Assembly (NCBI GenBank): GCA_964631605.1
Contig: CAZVYG010000016.1
Location: 15,040 to 79,039, forward strand
Length of the DNA: 64,000 nt
Direction of reading: 5' to 3'
From: JARKQH01 sp964631605
GTDB taxonomy: Bacteria; Verrucomicrobiota; Verrucomicrobiia; Limisphaerales; UBA8199
This document shows, piece after piece, positions 8,500 to 16,524 of the stretch. The notes under the pieces were generated by a model. That model searched no databases. It was not told where the DNA came from and was given only the letters and a program-made list of their open reading frames with translations. A program made the translations under genes and the position numbers. The stretch's first letter is position 1, and each line of letters opens with the position of its first letter.

Positions 8500-8772
8500 A
8501 TGATGGAAGAACACGACCAAGACCTATTGCCGCGCTGCCGCCGGCTGGGGCATGAGATCAATTTCGGTTACTGCCGGCGGGAGTCGGGCGGCAAACCCTG
8601 CCGCCTGATCCTGGACTGCTGGTGGGAGACTTTTGATGTGCGTTCCTTCCTGCGGACCCATCTGCCAGAGGAAACGATGAGCCAACTGGAGGAGGCGCGC
8701 ACGGTTGGTCCGGCCCCGAAGGTGGCCAGCCTCCTGGACCTAATCCGGCAGGCCCGAGACCGGCACACTTGA
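8500..8772 (+). CDS. Small Cys-containing protein of unknown function
   Basis: The 90-residue protein is not assigned to a family I can name. It contains CRRLGHEINFGYCRR, then GKPCRLILDCWW, giving four cysteines in a compact N-terminal half that could bind a metal ion. The C-terminal half is helical and acidic/basic. It lies 98 nt downstream of the sigma54 activator and upstream of a NifX-like protein, so it is probably part of the same regulated set. An alternative start is the next codon (8503). Confidence 0.6.
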   Translation: MMEEHDQDLLPRCRRLGHEINFGYCRRESGGKPCRLILDCWWETFDVRSFLRTHLPEETMSQLEEARTVGPAPKVASLLDLIRQARDRHT

Positions 8773-9058
8773 CAGGGCGGCTCCTGCCGGACGGAACTGC
8801 CCCCTGCCGCCCCGAGGCTGGGCGTCAAGACCGGCGTGTCCTGCACGACCTCAAGAGTCGCGGCGGCTCGGCGCAAACGCCGCTTGAGGGGTCCGTGCCG
8901 GTGGGTATGGACCATCGCATTTTGCCATGAACGCGCCGGTGGCGCGTTGCAAATTGCAATTTCCCCCGCGTCCGGCGCCGGGCTTCGAACTGCCGAGAGG
9001 GTGATCTTTCGGCGGGTTTTTGCGTCGGCCCAAAGCTCCACCAAGATGTGGCACGAAA
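8773..9058 (+). other. Intergenic gap without recognised gene
   Basis: These 286 bases separate the small Cys protein from the first NifX-like gene. Open frames on both strands here have no recognisable content. I see no clear terminator or promoter. Confidence 0.4.
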
Positions 9059-9508
9059 ATGGCGTCAGGGGCAGACGTGCTGATTGCCGTACCCATTTGT
9101 CAGGGCCGGGTGTCACCGGTGTTCGACGTCGCCACGCGCCTGTTGCTGGTGCGCCTTGAAGGGCGCGCCGAAGTGGAGCGGCGGGAGGTGGCGTTGTTTG
9201 AGGACCAACCGGCGGCCATCGTTCGCACTCTGCGGGAACTGGGGGTGGGGATGCTGGTATGCGGGGCAATCTCCCAGTTTTTGGAACGGCTGGTCCGGGT
9301 CGCGGGGGTGCGGGTGGTGCCGCGGATTTGCGGCGAGATCGAGGCGGTCATCGGCGCTTGCCGCGATGGGAAGCTGGACGCGCCTGAACTGCAGATGCCG
9401 GGCTGCTGCGGCCGACGATGGGCCGGGCTGGACTGCGGCTTGCCCAACGGACAGCCGACGCGTCCCAGAGGCCGGAGGGCCGGCCGGAGCTGCGGCAAAG
9501 GCCGGTGA
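9059..9508 (+). CDS. NifX/NifB-like dinitrogenase-cofactor domain protein
   Basis: The 149-residue protein contains an iron-molybdenum-cofactor-binding fold of the NifX/NafY/NifB C-terminal family. Typical elements are the first strand IAVPICQGRVSPVFDVA, the acidic EDQPAAIVRTLRELGV helix and the VCGAISQFLERL segment. The C terminus is rich in Cys and Arg and probably diverged. There are no nifHDK or nifB genes in the window, so nitrogen fixation is not implied. Such domains also occur in metal-cluster trafficking proteins of anaerobes. It ends 6 nt before the DUF89 gene. Confidence 0.72.
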   Translation: MASGADVLIAVPICQGRVSPVFDVATRLLLVRLEGRAEVERREVALFEDQPAAIVRTLRELGVGMLVCGAISQFLERLVRVAGVRVVPRICGEIEAVIGACRDGKLDAPELQMPGCCGRRWAGLDCGLPNGQPTRPRGRRAGRSCGKGR

Positions 9509-9514
9509 GGTGGA

Positions 9515-10462
9515 TTGCACATGCAGCTACCCTCCAACGACAAAGCCCCGCCGCTGCCGCACGGCCTCAGGCCGCAGGCTGACTGCGGCCCCTGCCTGCT
9601 GCGGCAGGCGCGCGAGGCTGCGGCGCACGCCACCGCCGACATCGAGCTGCGCCAGGCGGCCGTCCGTGCGGCGGAGCAGGTTCTGGAACGCAGCGATGGC
9701 CGGTTGCCGCCGCCCGCGCTGGCTCAACGCCTTCACCGGGCGATCCGCCAGGTGACCGGGAATGGCGATCCTTATGCTGAAGTCAAACAGCGGCTCAACC
9801 AATGGGCCGTCGAGCTCGAACGGGTCTGGCAACCGCGCTTTGCGGCGCGGTTTCCGCCGCTCGAGGCGGCCGTGCGGCTTGCGATTGTGGGCAACCTGTT
9901 GGATGTGGGCGCCAAAACCCAATTGGGGGAAGGGGCGGTAACCGCCGCCCTGGAGTCGGCCTTGACAGCCCCGCTGGCCGGGTCTGTGGCGACCCTGACG
10001 GAAGCCATTCGGCAATCGCGGCAGATTCTGTTCCTGGCCGACAACGCCGGCGAAATTGTTTTCGACCGCTGGCTGCTGGCTCAATTGCCCCTGGGCTGTT
10101 TCGCGGTGGCGGTTCGCGGCGCGCCGGTGCTCAACGACGCCACTCTGGCCGACGCGCAGTGGGCCGGGTTGCCGGATTTCTGCGAAGTCATTTCCAACGG
10201 GTCGGATGCGCCTGGCACGCTGCTGGAGGATTGCGCACCCGCCTTCCGGGAGCAGTTCGAGGCGGCGGACCTTATTCTCTCGAAAGGACAGGGTAATTTC
10301 GAGACCCTGATCGGCCGCCCCAAGCACATCTTTTTCCTGTTCAAGGTCAAGTGTGAGGTGGCGGCGCAGACCGTCGGTTTGCCGGTCGGCAGCCTGGTGC
10401 TGCACCAGCAGCGACCCGCTGGAGCGGCGGTCCCCAACCGTTCGGGAGGAAACACGCCATGA
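9515..10462 (+). CDS. DUF89 / ARMT1-like protein
   Basis: The 315-residue protein belongs to the DUF89 family, which includes metal-dependent damage-control phosphatases. Visible features are CGPCLLRQ near residue 25, VGNLLDVGA near residue 130, FLADNAGEIVFDRWL (the family's metal and substrate site) and ILSKGQGNFETL. Known members dephosphorylate aberrant sugar phosphates or other metabolites; the substrate here is unknown. The CxxC near the N terminus is typical of the bacterial branch. Its stop overlaps the deformylase start (ATGA at 10459-10462), so the two are translationally coupled. Start choices at 9515 and 9521 are both possible. Confidence 0.82.
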   Translation: MHMQLPSNDKAPPLPHGLRPQADCGPCLLRQAREAAAHATADIELRQAAVRAAEQVLERSDGRLPPPALAQRLHRAIRQVTGNGDPYAEVKQRLNQWAVELERVWQPRFAARFPPLEAAVRLAIVGNLLDVGAKTQLGEGAVTAALESALTAPLAGSVATLTEAIRQSRQILFLADNAGEIVFDRWLLAQLPLGCFAVAVRGAPVLNDATLADAQWAGLPDFCEVISNGSDAPGTLLEDCAPAFREQFEAADLILSKGQGNFETLIGRPKHIFFLFKVKCEVAAQTVGLPVGSLVLHQQRPAGAAVPNRSGGNTP

Positions 10463-11049
10463 CTTCATCCACTCCTGGTACCAACGCCCCGTCGCAGCCG
10501 CCGGCGGCCGCCGGCGGCCAGCCCGCGCCGGTTTTCCGCCTCAGCCTGATTTACTATCCCGACCCGGTTCTCCGCGCGGTCTGCGCCCCGGTGGAGACCT
10601 TCGACGCGGCGCTGCGCGATACCGTCGAAGAGATGTTTGCGCTGATGCGGGCGCACGCGGGCATTGGGCTGGCGGGGCCGCAGGTCGCCATCGAGCGACA
10701 ACTTCTGGTCTGCGCCATCGGCGAGCGGCAACTCTGTCTCACCAATCCAGCGCTCCAGGAATCGTCCGAGCCGGCGGATTTTGTGGAAGGCTGCCTGAGC
10801 CTGCCGGGGGTTCAGGTCAGCGTTCGTCGCCCGGAACGCATCCGGGTTTCCGGATACGACCCGCGAGGCCGCAAGACCAGTTTTGCCGCCACGGGATTGT
10901 GGGCCCGGGTCATCCAACATGAAATGGACCACCTCAACGGCGTGTTGATCTGTGACTACCGGCGCCCGTTGGTTGGCGGCTGCGACGAATGTCCGTTGAG
11001 CATGCCGGCGGTGTTGGTCGAAGAACGCAAACACCGGCTGCGACATTAA
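10459..11049 (+). CDS. def: Peptide deformylase
   Basis: The 196-residue protein carries the three deformylase motifs: GIGLAGPQV (motif I, with Gly where Ala is usual), EGCLSLPG (motif II, with the metal-binding Cys) and QHEMDHLNG (motif III, HExxH). It removes the formyl group from nascent polypeptides using Fe2+ or a similar metal. A 25-residue Ala/Pro-rich N-terminal extension and a C-terminal CDECP segment are unusual. Since it sits in a metal-trafficking gene group, it may be an accessory rather than the housekeeping copy; this is inference. Confidence 0.92.
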   Translation: MTSSTPGTNAPSQPPAAAGGQPAPVFRLSLIYYPDPVLRAVCAPVETFDAALRDTVEEMFALMRAHAGIGLAGPQVAIERQLLVCAIGERQLCLTNPALQESSEPADFVEGCLSLPGVQVSVRRPERIRVSGYDPRGRKTSFAATGLWARVIQHEMDHLNGVLICDYRRPLVGGCDECPLSMPAVLVEERKHRLRH

Positions 11050-11058
11050 AACCCCTTT

Positions 11059-11466
11059 ATGAAAATAGCCATGCCCATTGAAAACGGTCGGTTGCACGGA
11101 CACTTCGGCGGCTGCCGCGAGTTTGCGCTGGTGGAAGCGGACCCCGAGCAGAAGACGATCCTGCGCACGGAAGTGGTGCCGGCTCCCGAACATCAACCTG
11201 GACTATTCCCCCGCTGGCTGCGCGAGCAGGGCGTGCAGGTGGTCATTGCCGGCGGCATTGGCCGTCGTGCTTTGGCCAACTTCGCCCATCACGGCATCAC
11301 CGTGCGCACCGGGGTTGCGGAAATGAAGATCGAAGAACTGGTCTCCGCCTACCTCGAGGGGCGCTTGACGATGGCACCCGAGGGCTGTGAACACCACGGC
11401 CACCATCACGACCACCACCACCACCACCACCACGGCCATCACCGCGGCCATCCCCACGACCATTAA
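11059..11466 (+). CDS. NifX-like domain protein with His-rich C-terminal tail
   Basis: The first 110 residues form a NifX/NifB-like cofactor-binding domain (MKIAMPIENGRLHGHFGGC, then VVIAGGIGRRALANF). The last 25 or so residues are almost entirely His with Gly and Asp, resembling the metal-storage tails of HypB, SlyD or CooJ-like proteins. The CAC/CAT repeats at 11398-11460 are coding, not a non-coding satellite. A role in nickel or zinc handling is plausible given the [NiFe] hydrogenase operon about 8 kb away, but this is inference. It begins 9 nt after the deformylase. Confidence 0.78.
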   Translation: MKIAMPIENGRLHGHFGGCREFALVEADPEQKTILRTEVVPAPEHQPGLFPRWLREQGVQVVIAGGIGRRALANFAHHGITVRTGVAEMKIEELVSAYLEGRLTMAPEGCEHHGHHHDHHHHHHHGHHRGHPHDH

Positions 11467-11483
11467 GTCCTTTACCCCCGCCT

Positions 11484-11858
11484 ATGCATCGAGTCCTGCT
11501 GAGATCCAAAATCCACCGCGCCACACTCACGGGCAAGGTGCTGGATTACGAAGGCAGCATCGCCATTGACCGCCGGCTGATGGACGCAGCCGACCTGCTG
11601 CCTGGAGAACAAGTGCACGTGCTCAATGTCAACACGGGCTCTCGGCTGGTAACCTACGTTATAGAAGCCCCGGCAGGGTCCGGCACGATGATGCTCAATG
11701 GGCCGGCCGCCCGTCTCGGCGAGCCGGGCGACATAGTGATTATTCTGGCTTATGGCTACTACACCGATGCCGCCGCCCGGCGGCTCCGGCCCAGAATCGT
11801 CCGGGTGGACGTCAACAACCAACCTCTTTCCGGCCCGACCCCGAAGCCGTCTGCATGA
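11484..11858 (+). CDS. panD: Aspartate 1-decarboxylase
   Basis: The 124-residue protein matches the pyruvoyl enzyme that converts aspartate to beta-alanine for pantothenate and CoA synthesis. The self-cleavage site Gly24-Ser25 is in DYEGSIAID. Later motifs DAADLLPGEQVHV, SRLVTYVIE (catalytic Arg and Tyr region), NGPAA and GDIVIILAYG complete the double-psi barrel. The last 25 or so residues are an extension. The stop overlaps the methyltransferase start by four bases (ATGA). A second, truncated copy lies at 16.0 kb. Confidence 0.93.
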   Translation: MHRVLLRSKIHRATLTGKVLDYEGSIAIDRRLMDAADLLPGEQVHVLNVNTGSRLVTYVIEAPAGSGTMMLNGPAARLGEPGDIVIILAYGYYTDAAARRLRPRIVRVDVNNQPLSGPTPKPSA

Positions 11859-12595
11859 GCTGCGACTTGATTCCAACTCTGACGGCCGATGTGGCCAAGC
11901 TGGCACCGGCCGGCAACCCGGCCTTTTCCCGTGAGGACATTGAGGCCAATCACCTCCGTCTGTTGGAACGCAACGAGATGCATCTGCGCTTCGGCTACGA
12001 TTCCAAAGCCAGTGTGGATTTTGTGGTAGGCAAGGCGCTGCCGTTGCGCGGGCGGGTGCTGGACATCGGCACAGGCAAAGGCCGGTTCGTCGTCGCTCTG
12101 GCCCGCAAGGTGTCGCGGGTAACCACCATAGACCTGAGCGCTGAGGAGCAGCGCTACGCCCGCCTGGAAGCGGCTTACGCCGGTGTCGCCGAGCGCGTGG
12201 AGTTCGTGGTTGGGGATGCGGCCGCGCTGCCCTGGCCGGCGGCGAGCTTTGACGCGGTGGTCTCCATGAATGCCTTTCATCACGTGGCGGAACGGGCGCG
12301 AGTCTTCGGCGAAATGCTGCGGGTTCTGAAACCGGGGGGTAAACTGGTGCTGGCGGACTTCTCGGCGAGCGGCTTCCGAGTGATGGACGCCATCCACCAG
12401 TCAGAAGGCAGACGCCATCCCCATCCGCCCAGCCCACTACGTCGCTGGCGGGCGGCTCTACTGCGCGACGGCTTCCGCGTGCAATGGTTTGTGGGCCGGC
12501 ATGAGGAGGTGCTCGTGGCCAGGCATCGCGCCGTGCCCAAGAGATTTCGTCCCTATCCAAAGTGTCGAGCAACTGAATCCAAATCCAAAAAGTGA
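11855..12595 (+). CDS. Class I SAM-dependent methyltransferase
   Basis: The 246-residue protein has the SAM-binding motif VLDIGTGKGRFVVALA, the acidic strand VTTIDLS, motif VGDAAALPWP and the post-motif VSMNAFHHV, followed by MLRVLKPGGKLVLADF. This is the Methyltransf_11/UbiE-like pattern. The substrate is unknown. The N-terminal 50 residues include LERNEMHLRFGYD. It is translationally coupled to panD. The C terminus ends in a Lys/Ser-rich tail just before the ThuA-like gene. Confidence 0.88.
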   Translation: MSCDLIPTLTADVAKLAPAGNPAFSREDIEANHLRLLERNEMHLRFGYDSKASVDFVVGKALPLRGRVLDIGTGKGRFVVALARKVSRVTTIDLSAEEQRYARLEAAYAGVAERVEFVVGDAAALPWPAASFDAVVSMNAFHHVAERARVFGEMLRVLKPGGKLVLADFSASGFRVMDAIHQSEGRRHPHPPSPLRRWRAALLRDGFRVQWFVGRHEEVLVARHRAVPKRFRPYPKCRATESKSKK

Positions 12596-12597
12596 TT

Positions 12598-13500
12598 ATG
12601 AAAAAACATCTTACCATCCGGGTCTTGGGTATCCTCCTCGTGTGGAACGCGGGTTGGTTCATTCCGGTCGGCGAGCTGCATGCGCAGGCGGGCAAAAAAT
12701 CGCCGCCCGTGCTGCCGCCCAAAGTCATCCAAGAAATTGACGCCGCCCTCCCTTCGGCGGCGGCCAGACCGGCACAAGCGCGCCGGATTATCGTTTTCTG
12801 GCGTTGCGAGGGGTTTTTTCATGGGGCAGGCATTGCCGGCGCCAATCGTGCGCTTGCAGAAATGGGCCGCAAGACCGGCGCCTACACCGCCGACTTCAGC
12901 GACGACTACCGCGTCTTCGAACCTGCGAACCTGGCGAAATACGACGCCGTCGTTTTGAACAACACCACTCAGTTGCAGATACCCGAGGTGGGCCGGCAGG
13001 GCTTGCTGGCTTTTGTTCGTCAAGGCAAAGGGCTGGTTGGCATTCATGCCGCCACCGATTCGTTTTATGACTGGCCGGAAGGGGCGGCGCTGCTGGGCGG
13101 CTTGTTCGACGGCCATCCGTGGGGCGCGAGCGGCACCTGGGCGTTCAAGCTGGACGAGCCCGCGCATCGGCTGAACCGCGCCTGGCAGGGCAAGGGATTC
13201 AAACTCCAGGACGAAATCTACCAGTTCAAGGCGCCCTACACCCGCGCCGACCGCCGTGTGTTGGTCAGCCTCGACTTGTCCGACCCTGTCACCGGCGGCG
13301 TCAAGCAGGGCGTCAAACGAACCGATCAGGATTTTGCCGTCGCGTGGATCAAAAACGAGGGGAAGGGGCGCGTGTTCTACTGCAGCCTGGGCCATGCCGC
13401 CAACGTGTTCCAGCGCGCCGACGTGCTTCAGTTCTATCTGGATGGCATTCAGTTTGCGCTGGGGGACCTTCAAGCCGACGCCACCCCACGCAAACCGTAG
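12598..13500 (+). CDS. Secreted ThuA-like domain protein
   Basis: The 300-residue protein has a signal peptide (MKKHLTIRVLGILLVW, then ELHAQA) and a ThuA (trehalose-utilisation-like) glutamine-amidotransferase-fold domain. Visible motifs are FWRCEGFFH, YDAVVLNNTT, GKGLVGIHAATD, LFDGHPWG, the WIKNEGKGRVFYCSLGH block and the terminal GIQFALGDLQADAT. ThuA-like domains are common in secreted Planctomycetes-Verrucomicrobia proteins, probably acting on carbohydrates; the reaction is not established. A GTG start two codons earlier overlaps the methyltransferase stop. Confidence 0.85.
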   Translation: MKKHLTIRVLGILLVWNAGWFIPVGELHAQAGKKSPPVLPPKVIQEIDAALPSAAARPAQARRIIVFWRCEGFFHGAGIAGANRALAEMGRKTGAYTADFSDDYRVFEPANLAKYDAVVLNNTTQLQIPEVGRQGLLAFVRQGKGLVGIHAATDSFYDWPEGAALLGGLFDGHPWGASGTWAFKLDEPAHRLNRAWQGKGFKLQDEIYQFKAPYTRADRRVLVSLDLSDPVTGGVKQGVKRTDQDFAVAWIKNEGKGRVFYCSLGHAANVFQRADVLQFYLDGIQFALGDLQADATPRKP

Positions 13501-13690
13501 CGCGCGCACCCAGCGCGCCGTTTGTGCAGCGGTTCGCCGGCAGCCCCGCCGCGCTGGCGTTTGCGGAAATTGTCCGCCCGATTCTTGCGAACCTGCATCG
13601 GGGCAAAAAACCCGCGCCGGCCGGCAAAGCCTGAGGTCACCATGCGACGCCACTCGGTCAAGCTCGGAAACACTGTAACTTTCCACTCAT
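13501..13690 (+). other. Possible gene remnant downstream of the ThuA-like gene
   Basis: In the +3 frame an open stretch reads through FAEIVRPILANLHRGKKP to a stop at about 13634. It resembles the VRPIL...GKKP phrase of Planctomycetes-Verrucomicrobia c-type cytochrome domains but lacks the CxxCH haem motif and has no start of its own. It may be a decayed fragment or chance. Nothing else is evident up to the peroxiredoxin start. Confidence 0.25.
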
Positions 13691-13756
13691 GGCCGGCTCA
13701 GTACTGGGTTGATGAGTTATTTATCGAACAACAACACGCAACAAACCGATAGAAGC

Positions 13757-14464
13757 ATGACAACAACATCCTCCGTTCCTGAAACCGCGCCCGGCGTCCG
13801 CATCCCGCTGATCGGCGAGACTGCGCCGGCGTTCAAAGCAGACACCACCCAGGGCCCGATCAACTTTCCCAGGGATTACGCGGGCAAATGGGTCATCCTC
13901 TTCAGCCATCCGGCGGACTTCACGCCGGTCTGCACGACCGAGTTTATGACGTTCGCCAGGATGCAGCCCGAGTTCAAGGCGCTGAACTGCGAGCTGGTGG
14001 GCCTTTCGATTGACAGCCATTACGCGCACATTGCCTGGCTGCGGACCATCAAGGAAAAAATCAAGTTCAAGGACATGGCCAACGTGGAAGTGACCTTCCC
14101 GCTCATTGCCGACGTAAAAATGGAGGTGGCCCGGCTCTACGGCATGATTCAACCCGGCGCCAGCGACACGCAGGCCGTGCGCGCCGTGTTCATCATTGAT
14201 CCCAAAGCCACCATCCGTGCGGTGCTGTATTACCCGCTGTCCAACGGGCGGAATTTCCCGGAAATCAAGCGGCTGTTGATCGCACTGCAAACCACTGACA
14301 AGCACGGGTGCGCCACCCCCGCCGACTGGCAGCCGGGCGACGATGTCATCGTGCCCCCACCTGGCTCCTGCGGCACAGCCAAACAGCGCGTGGAGAAACC
14401 GGACCCGGACACCTACGCGCTCGATTGGTTTATGACGTTCAAGAAGCTCCCGAAAGTCAAATAG
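13757..14464 (+). CDS. Peroxiredoxin (Prx6/AhpC-like)
   Basis: The 235-residue thiol peroxidase has the peroxidatic Cys59 in FSHPADFTPVCTTEF and the Prx fold that follows (GLSIDSHYAHIAWL, FPLIAD, AVFIIDP). The C-terminal arm carries further cysteines in HGCATP and GSCGTAK, as in archaeal-type long peroxiredoxins where resolving cysteines sit in the extended tail. It reduces H2O2 and organic peroxides, perhaps using the thioredoxin encoded at 17.6 kb. The start MTTTSSV at 13757 precedes the domain closely; the longer frame begins in an apparently non-coding stretch. Confidence 0.92.
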   Translation: MTTTSSVPETAPGVRIPLIGETAPAFKADTTQGPINFPRDYAGKWVILFSHPADFTPVCTTEFMTFARMQPEFKALNCELVGLSIDSHYAHIAWLRTIKEKIKFKDMANVEVTFPLIADVKMEVARLYGMIQPGASDTQAVRAVFIIDPKATIRAVLYYPLSNGRNFPEIKRLLIALQTTDKHGCATPADWQPGDDVIVPPPGSCGTAKQRVEKPDPDTYALDWFMTFKKLPKVK

Positions 14465-14502
14465 CCGGCGCGGGCATGAACTAGACGGCATGGGATTTCG
14501 CC

Positions 14503-14697
14503 ATGAAGAACAATCAACCAAGCTTGTTCCTCACCAAGGAACGCAAGTCGTTTCAGGTCAAAGGGCCGCTCCCTTACCACACCGACGGCCCGATCTTCGA
14601 GTTTATGCAAACCTGGCACGACCCAAAACATCCGGGCGTGGCGGCAACGCTGCTGCGGATCGAGGAAGCCTACAGCGGCGCCGAAAAGCTGCTCTAA
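14503..14697 (+). CDS. Small conserved-looking protein of unknown function
   Basis: The 64-residue protein begins MKNNQPSLFLTKERKSF and contains FEFMQTWHDPKHPGVAATLLRIEEAY. I do not recognise the family. It has a proper start, a mixed composition that does not look like a shadow frame, and is placed 38 nt after the peroxiredoxin and 15 nt before the CoA-binding gene. I therefore treat it as a real member of this operon, perhaps accessory to the peroxide response. Confidence 0.6.
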   Translation: MKNNQPSLFLTKERKSFQVKGPLPYHTDGPIFEFMQTWHDPKHPGVAATLLRIEEAYSGAEKLL

Positions 14698-14712
14698 CCG
14701 AAAGGAAACGCG

Positions 14713-15132
14713 ATGAACGTGGCCGTCCTTGGCGCCAGTAACAAACCGGAGCGTTACAGCTTCAAAGCCGTGCGGCTGCTCCGCGAGAAGGGGCACACGC
14801 CGTTCCCGGTCCATCCTGCCCTGGCGGAGGTGGACGGCATCCCGGTCTGGCCGTCATTGCGCGCGATTCCCGCGCCGGTGGACACGGTCACGGTTTATCT
14901 GTCGGCCCGCAATCAGCAACCCCTCGCGGAGGAACTGTTGAACAGCGGCGCGCGCCGGGTGATTTTCAATCCCGGCGCCGAGAATCCCGAACTGGCCGAA
15001 CAACTCCGTCGGCGCGGCAAGGAAGTGTTGGAAGCCTGCACCCTGGTGCTCTTGACCACCGGCCAGTTCGCGAAACCAACGGACGCGGCACCGCCGTCGG
15101 CGGACGCACAAAGACCACACGCTCTGCCATGA
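14713..15132 (+). CDS. CoA-binding-domain protein (YccU-like)
   Basis: The 139-residue protein is a stand-alone CoA-binding Rossmann domain. Visible motifs are VAVLGASNKPERYSFKAV, the PVHPALAEVDGIPVWPSL loop, VDTVTVYLSA and RVIFNPGAENPEL. Such proteins bind CoA or acyl-CoA and are often near redox genes. The stop overlaps the ZIP transporter start (ATGA at 15129-15132). The RBS-like AAGGAAA lies upstream of the ATG. Confidence 0.87.
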   Translation: MNVAVLGASNKPERYSFKAVRLLREKGHTPFPVHPALAEVDGIPVWPSLRAIPAPVDTVTVYLSARNQQPLAEELLNSGARRVIFNPGAENPELAEQLRRRGKEVLEACTLVLLTTGQFAKPTDAAPPSADAQRPHALP

Positions 15133-16022
15133 ACCACGTCCTTATTTCACCAACGGCGCAATTGGCGATTTACTGCGTGTTGGTCCTGCTGGCTTCGCTG
15201 GCGGGCGGCTGGCTGTTACTGGCCCTGCGCCTGACTCACGCGCGGCTGCAAATGGCGGGCAGCTTTGTCGCCGGGCTGATGTTGAGCATGGCGCTGCTCC
15301 ATTTCCTGCCGCACGCCGCCGAACAAAATCATTCGGTGGAGCGGACGGTGCATTATGTCCTTGGCGGCTTTCTGGCGATGTTTTTCCTGCAACGGTTTTT
15401 CCCGCACCATCATCACGACGTTTCGGAGGGCGCGCCGGAACGCAGCGTTCCGCCCGCGAACACCGGTCCGCTGCCCACGCTGGCGGAACAATCCGCCGGC
15501 CAGCTTTCGTGGATTGCCACCACGGTGGGCATGACACTGCACTCGCTGGTGGGCGGGGTGGCTCTGGCCGCCGCCGTGAACGCGGAGCCGCAGGTTTCGG
15601 GCGGCTGGCTGGGGCTGGGCACCGCGCTGGTCATCATTCTCCACAAGCCCTTCGACGCGATGGCGGTCGCGACGCTGATGGCCGCCAGCGGCTGCTCGCG
15701 GTTTGCCCGGCATTTGATCAACACGCTGTTCGCCTTCGTCACGCCGCTGGGCGCGGTGCTGTTTGCCGCGGGCGTGAACTTTTTTGCGGCGGGCAACCCG
15801 GTGGTCCTGGGCAATGCCCTGGCGTTTTGCGCCGGAACGTTTTTGTGCATCGCCGGCACCGGGCTGCTGCCGGAAGTGCAATTTCATTCGCACGACCGCG
15901 TCAAACTTTCCCTCGCCGTGCTGGCGGGCATTGCCGTGGCGGTGTTGGTGGGATTGTTGCACACCGCCGCTCACACGGCTCACCCCCACGAACCAACCCC
16001 TGTCAATGAAACCTTGCGTTAA
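15129..16022 (+). CDS. ZIP-family divalent metal transporter
   Basis: The 297-residue protein has about eight hydrophobic segments. It shows the two signature helices of ZIP transporters: HSLVGGVALAAAV (helix 4) and HKPFDAMAVA (helix 5). The cytoplasmic loop between helices 3 and 4 begins with HHHHD, a metal-binding cluster. The C terminus is His-rich (HTAAHTAHPHEP). It should import Zn2+ or related divalent ions across the inner membrane. It is paired in the same block with a P1B ATPase that may export metal, suggesting a metal-balance function. Confidence 0.9.
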   Translation: MNHVLISPTAQLAIYCVLVLLASLAGGWLLLALRLTHARLQMAGSFVAGLMLSMALLHFLPHAAEQNHSVERTVHYVLGGFLAMFFLQRFFPHHHHDVSEGAPERSVPPANTGPLPTLAEQSAGQLSWIATTVGMTLHSLVGGVALAAAVNAEPQVSGGWLGLGTALVIILHKPFDAMAVATLMAASGCSRFARHLINTLFAFVTPLGAVLFAAGVNFFAAGNPVVLGNALAFCAGTFLCIAGTGLLPEVQFHSHDRVKLSLAVLAGIAVAVLVGLLHTAAHTAHPHEPTPVNETLR

Positions 16023-16041
16023 ACCCAACGGTCTCCGCGTC

Positions 16042-16215
16042 ATGCTCCGGTCAACCATCCACCGCGCGGTTTGGACCGGCAAGGAACTGGATTACGAAGG
16101 CAGCCTCGGGCTGGACCGGCGCCTGAGGGACGCCGCGGACCGGCGGCCGGGCGAAGTGAACCTGGAGGTGGAGGACATGATGCGGTTCATGAATTTCAAA
16201 TTCTCGGTGTTTTGA
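16042..16215 (+). pseudogene. Truncated second panD copy
   Basis: The first 40 or so residues (MLRSTIHRAVWTGKELDYEG and onward through DRRLRDAADRRPGE) closely match the aspartate decarboxylase at 11.5 kb and even keep the Gly-Ser processing site. The frame then diverges to an unrelated tail (VNLEVEDMMRFMNFKFSVF) and stops. The catalytic Arg/Tyr region and most of the barrel are missing, so it cannot be an active enzyme. The open frame extends upstream in-frame to an ATG at 16006 inside the ZIP gene end. It is probably the scar of a deletion that joined panD to another gene's end. Confidence 0.8.
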
Positions 16216-16245
16216 GACAGACACAATAACGCAAGGAGCAAGCAG

Positions 16246-16524
16246 ATGCCGACCTACGAATATCAATGCGAAAGTTGCGGACATCACTTTGAACAACGCC
16301 AAAGCCTGTCAGAGAAGCCTTTGAAAACCTGCCCGAAATGCGGACAGCCGGTGCGCCGCCTGATCGGCGCCGGCGCGGGTCTGATTTTCAAGGGCAGCGG
16401 TTTTTACGCGACCGACTATCGGCGCTCCGGCCGGTCATCGTGCTCGTTGGAGCAGACCGGCTCGACCTGTTGCGGACGGAGTTCGCGCTGCGATTCGCCA
16501 GCCTGCGGCACCGGACGGCCATGA
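16246..16524 (+). CDS. FmdB-family zinc-ribbon protein
   Basis: The 92-residue protein begins MPTYEYQCESCGHHFE and continues with KPLKTCPKCGQPVRRLI, the two CxxC pairs of FmdB-type regulatory zinc ribbons. IFKGSGFYATDY follows, the conserved end of the domain. The Ser/Cys-rich C-terminal tail is typical and probably disordered. FmdB-type proteins are small putative regulators of unclear role. It has an AAGGAGC ribosome-binding site and overlaps the radical SAM gene start (ATGA). Confidence 0.9.
   Translation: MPTYEYQCESCGHHFEQRQSLSEKPLKTCPKCGQPVRRLIGAGAGLIFKGSGFYATDYRRSGRSSCSLEQTGSTCCGRSSRCDSPACGTGRP

Noticed and set aside
11398..11460. Simple-sequence CAC/CAT satellite
   Set aside because: It is in frame and encodes the His-rich tail of a NifX-like protein.
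8500..11466. Nitrogen fixation locus
   Set aside because: NifX-like domains are present, but there is no nifH, nifD, nifK or nifB in the window, and these domains also occur outside nitrogen fixation.
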